Shown here one piece after another: positions 56,321 to 59,424 of a stretch of DNA of 59,424 nucleotides. Both the position numbers and the translations under genes were made by a program. Origin of the DNA: Cytophagales bacterium (GTDB taxonomy: Bacteria; Bacteroidota; Bacteroidia; Cytophagales; Cyclobacteriaceae); the NCBI GenBank assembly GCA_024232835.1, contig JAAEPI010000290.1:1-59424 (forward strand). Reading direction: 5' to 3'. Every line of letters begins with the position of its first letter. Position 1 is the stretch's first letter. Below the pieces are notes generated by a model. It was not told the DNA's origin. It saw nothing but the letters and a program-made list of their open reading frames with translations, and did no database searches.

Positions 56321-58434
56321 GCTGGCATTAATTTTTGATTAATGTTCTGTTTGGTAATGATATTAGACGCATCGAGAACAAGGGCAATTGTGCCATCTCC
56401 CAAAATGGTAGCTCCTGAAACAAATTTCTGGTTCCGATAGAATTTCCCAACGGGTTTTAAGACAGCCTGATATTCTCCGATAATTTCATCCACGCAAATG
56501 CACATCTTGTTTTCATTACTTTGAACTAAAATGATGCTACTATATTCAGGAGCGCTTTCGTCAGAATAATTAAACTCTTTTCGAAGGTCGACATATGGAT
56601 ACTGCTCTTCGTCCAGCACCACTAGTTGATTGAAGTCGTTGAGTAGATCTTCTCTTTTTAATTCGTAGCATTTGTCGACAACAGATAGTGGAATTATATA
56701 ATTGGTGTCCCCTACTGTGACCTGTAATCCATCTATTACAGATAAGGTCAGAGGTAGCTCTATTGTTATTTTCGTTCCTTGATCTACGACAGACTCTACG
56801 GAGATATTTCCTCTAAGGTCAAGTACATTTTTTCTTACCACATCCATTCCTACACCTCTTCCAGATAAGTCAGTCACATTTGCTGCAAGTGAGAACCCGG
56901 GCACGAATATTAGATCAAATATTTCTTTCTCTGTGAGGTTAGTATCTTTTTGAATCAATCCATTTTTAATGGCTTTCTTTCTGATTTTTTCTGGATCAAT
57001 GCCTTTACCATCGTCCTCAATTTGAATAAGGATTTTAGCACCTGAATAAAAAGCGGTCAACTTAATTGTTCCTTTTTCGGGTTTCCCTTTTGCCACCCGC
57101 TCCTCCTTTGTTTCAATGCCATGATCCAAACTATTTCTAATCAGGTGCATCAAAGGATCGGCTAGATTTTCAATAATCTTCTTATCCAATTCGGTCTCTC
57201 CACCAATTGTTTTGAAACTAACAGATTTGTTTAGTTGAGATGATATATCCCTTACAGACCTGTGAAATCTTGAAAAGAGATTCTCGATTTCTATCAAGGT
57301 CATGTCGAATGCTATGTCACGAAGTTGCCTGGCTAGTTTTTCAATATTATCCGCAATTGCGTCTAGTGTTGGGTCAAAATTATTCTTGGCATACAGATCC
57401 AGACCTGCTTGAGAGGTTACTAGCTCGCTCACATGATTCATGAGCTCATCCAGTTTATCAGATGAAACTCGTATACTGGAAATTGAATCAATTTTCGGTA
57501 TTGATTTCGCTTCATTTTCAGGGTCAGAATTTTCCATGTTTTTCATAGTATTATCTGATTTGGTACCCTCGGCCATTGTGTCAAATTCAGTTGTCACTTC
57601 TTCAATTTGCAAGCCGCTAACGATAGATTTTAGCATATCAACATTGACAACATTTGATGACAGGTCGCTAGTTGGTAGTTGATCAGTAAAGGATTTAATA
57701 CTTAGGAGATTTCCGTCATACAAGTGCGTGATTTCAATGTCACAATTGTCTTCAACGAAAATGAAAACATCAGAAATCAGTGTGTGATTTTCGCTAGTCG
57801 ATAGAATAATATTCCAAGAAGTGTAGCATTTCTTGGGATTAAATTTCTTTATTGACCCCAAGTCAATATGAGGAAAGGCTATTGTCTCTCCCAACTCAGA
57901 AAGCTCATCTATAAGAAGTAGTGGATTAGATCCATCATCGAATATGTCCGGATTGGGTTGGAAGGATATGTGATATGTGCTTGTTTTGTTATCAAGTTCA
58001 ATGGAATTCTGTTGAGTTTCAGATTTATCAATTTTTCCTATTCCCTCTAATATTTTGAGTATTCTTTCAGTTAGATTTTTTTCGTTTTTGATATCTTGTT
58101 CACCATTCGAGTCAGGGTCTGAAATTAGTTTTTTAATATGATCCATGGATTTTAATCCACAATCGATAATATCAGAATTGAGAAGCAAATGTCCTGCCCG
58201 GACATTATCATAGATTGTTTCCAGATTATGAACGAATTCTGTAACCCGGGTAGAGCCGATCATTCCACTACTACCTTTAAGTGTGTGAATAGATCTGAAA
58301 ACTGCGTCGATTAGCGATTTATCCTCTGGGGAGTTTTCCAGCGTCAAAAGGCCTTCTTCTATTTTATTAAATAAATCATCCGCCTCTTCTAGAAATATTT
58401 TTCTGAGGTCTAACATGTCCTTTTCACTCAACAT
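56317..58434 (-). CDS. cheA: Chemotaxis histidine kinase CheA
   Basis: Hpt FRSIHTLKGSSGMIG; LMHLIRNSLDHGIE; GRGVGMDVVRKNV; CheW-like C-term. Confidence 0.96.
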   Translation of the reverse strand: MLSEKDMLDLRKIFLEEADDLFNKIEEGLLTLENSPEDKSLIDAVFRSIHTLKGSSGMIGSTRVTEFVHNLETIYDNVRAGHLLLNSDIIDCGLKSMDHIKKLISDPDSNGEQDIKNEKNLTERILKILEGIGKIDKSETQQNSIELDNKTSTYHISFQPNPDIFDDGSNPLLLIDELSELGETIAFPHIDLGSIKKFNPKKCYTSWNIILSTSENHTLISDVFIFVEDNCDIEITHLYDGNLLSIKSFTDQLPTSDLSSNVVNVDMLKSIVSGLQIEEVTTEFDTMAEGTKSDNTMKNMENSDPENEAKSIPKIDSISSIRVSSDKLDELMNHVSELVTSQAGLDLYAKNNFDPTLDAIADNIEKLARQLRDIAFDMTLIEIENLFSRFHRSVRDISSQLNKSVSFKTIGGETELDKKIIENLADPLMHLIRNSLDHGIETKEERVAKGKPEKGTIKLTAFYSGAKILIQIEDDGKGIDPEKIRKKAIKNGLIQKDTNLTEKEIFDLIFVPGFSLAANVTDLSGRGVGMDVVRKNVLDLRGNISVESVVDQGTKITIELPLTLSVIDGLQVTVGDTNYIIPLSVVDKCYELKREDLLNDFNQLVVLDEEQYPYVDLRKEFNYSDESAPEYSSIILVQSNENKMCICVDEIIGEYQAVLKPVGKFYRNQKFVSGATILGDGTIALVLDASNIITKQNINQKLMPA

Positions 58435-58805
58435 GGTCTTACAACTTTATGTACAATTTTTAGCAATCTCTCCTGGTCGAATGGTTTTACTATCCAACCC
58501 GTAACACCAGCTTTTTTCGCCTCCTTTTTTTTATCAAGCTGGGATTCAGTTGTCAGCATTAATATGGGTGTGTACTTATAATTATCATCTTTCCGAACTT
58601 CTTTAATTAGCCCTAAACCATCCATAAATGGCATGAATAGATCCGTAATAATTAAAGAAACATGACCTTGAATGTCTCTAAGTGTTGCAAGCCCATCTTC
58701 TCCATGGACACCTTTATACACCGTATATCCAGCATCTTCAAGTGTAACTCCCACTAATTCTCTGATACTTTCTGAATCGTCAACTATGAGCACAGTTTTT
58801 TTCAT
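58428..58805 (-). CDS. CheY-like response regulator
   Basis: MKKTVLIVDDSESIRELVGVTLEDAGY...LIITDLFMPFMDGL...WIVKPFDQ. Start near 58805 rather than 58844. Confidence 0.92.
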   Translation of the reverse strand: MKKTVLIVDDSESIRELVGVTLEDAGYTVYKGVHGEDGLATLRDIQGHVSLIITDLFMPFMDGLGLIKEVRKDDNYKYTPILMLTTESQLDKKKEAKKAGVTGWIVKPFDQERLLKIVHKVVRPC

Positions 58806-59230
58806 TATTGTGTTGATTTTAAGAACATCCCACCAAAGCCACATTTTTTAATATTGTCAATTTCCAATTCATTGATGTCAAATAGGTTAACTACGTGCTT
58901 GTCAGCTTTTATGGCTGCTGTCTTAAGAAAAAAGAGCAACTGGATGATGGCCAAATCTATTTCGTGAACATTCCTAAGGATGATTGCAATACTCTGATAG
59001 GTATCGAATGAGTCAGATATATCCTTGGAAATGTCGTCGACATGCTCCACCGTCAATCTACCCTCTAGGTAAATTTTTATTTTTTCAAATCCACCCTTCC
59101 CAGAAGGACGTTTTGTAATGTTGAATTCAGGTGAATTATTTTTACTTATTGTAAGTAAATTTTCAGCCATTTCTTCTTGGAGAATTGGAGAGGCTTCATC
59201 AGTTGTTTTTATGTTAGCTGCTAGTGGCAT
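58805..59230 (-). CDS. STAS-domain protein
   Basis: FEKIKIYLEGRLTVEHVDDISKDISDSFDTYQSIAIILRNVHEIDLAIIQLLFFLKTAAIKADKHV. Confidence 0.75.
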   Translation of the reverse strand: MPLAANIKTTDEASPILQEEMAENLLTISKNNSPEFNITKRPSGKGGFEKIKIYLEGRLTVEHVDDISKDISDSFDTYQSIAIILRNVHEIDLAIIQLLFFLKTAAIKADKHVVNLFDINELEIDNIKKCGFGGMFLKSTQ

Positions 59231-59424
59231 AATTGAATTGTTAATAATTTGTAAGTGGAAAATTGAGCGGATTGACTATTTTATTTGGTTTGGTTACTTC
59301 ACAATCCATATGTATTAATAATGCGAGTTCTATTTGGTCGATGTTGCTGGTTATCATATGTTAATATTTCTTGATCAAGCGGCCGTGATAGCTCCGTGAT
59401 TTATGTTATTCACGACTCTTATAA

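Noticed and set aside
1-59424. CRISPR arrays, prophage, IS elements or toxin-antitoxin/defense islands
   Set aside because: No regularly spaced repeats, transposase, integrase, phage structural or cas-like proteins were recognised in the ORF set.

Overview
The window looks like a Bacteroidota (probably Cytophagales-type) chromosome; that placement is an inference from gene content. It holds: (i) a T9SS sorting-domain tail, a TIGR03032-like protein and a TPR/OGT-like glycosyltransferase; (ii) a decayed stretch with a methyltransferase broken by one in-frame TGA, a frameshifted PP-loop/QueC-like remnant and a tRNA-Leu(CAA)-like sequence carrying two 18-19 nt inserts; (iii) a clade II-like nitrous oxide reductase cluster (cyt c, fasciclin, nosZ, membrane protein, two NosL domains, nosDFY) in which the second NosL is fused through a His-rich linker to a Met-rich outer-membrane-type barrel; (iv) a cbb3 oxidase cluster (ccoI, ccoS, ccoNO fusion, ccoQ, ccoP, ccoG, fixH, tauE/safE-like); (v) an MMPL/RND envelope transport operon with a TetR regulator and three matching 18-bp operator-like palindromes; (vi) stress, cytochrome and housekeeping genes (Usp, lpdA, fabG, SCO, YceI); (vii) a probable structured non-coding RNA (about 300 nt) with a strong terminator; and (viii) a minus-strand chemosensory operon (STAS-CheY-CheA-CheW-MCP-CheW-CheR-kinase-CheD-CheB-CheC-CheY) with a NIT-domain receptor, a Lys-rich-tailed CheW and a kinase-like protein whose H-box His is Asn. 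The strongest leads are the NosL-barrel fusion, the ncRNA candidate, the interrupted tRNA-like sequence, the TetR regulon sites and the His-less kinase. Product names come from reading the protein sequences; no database search was run.
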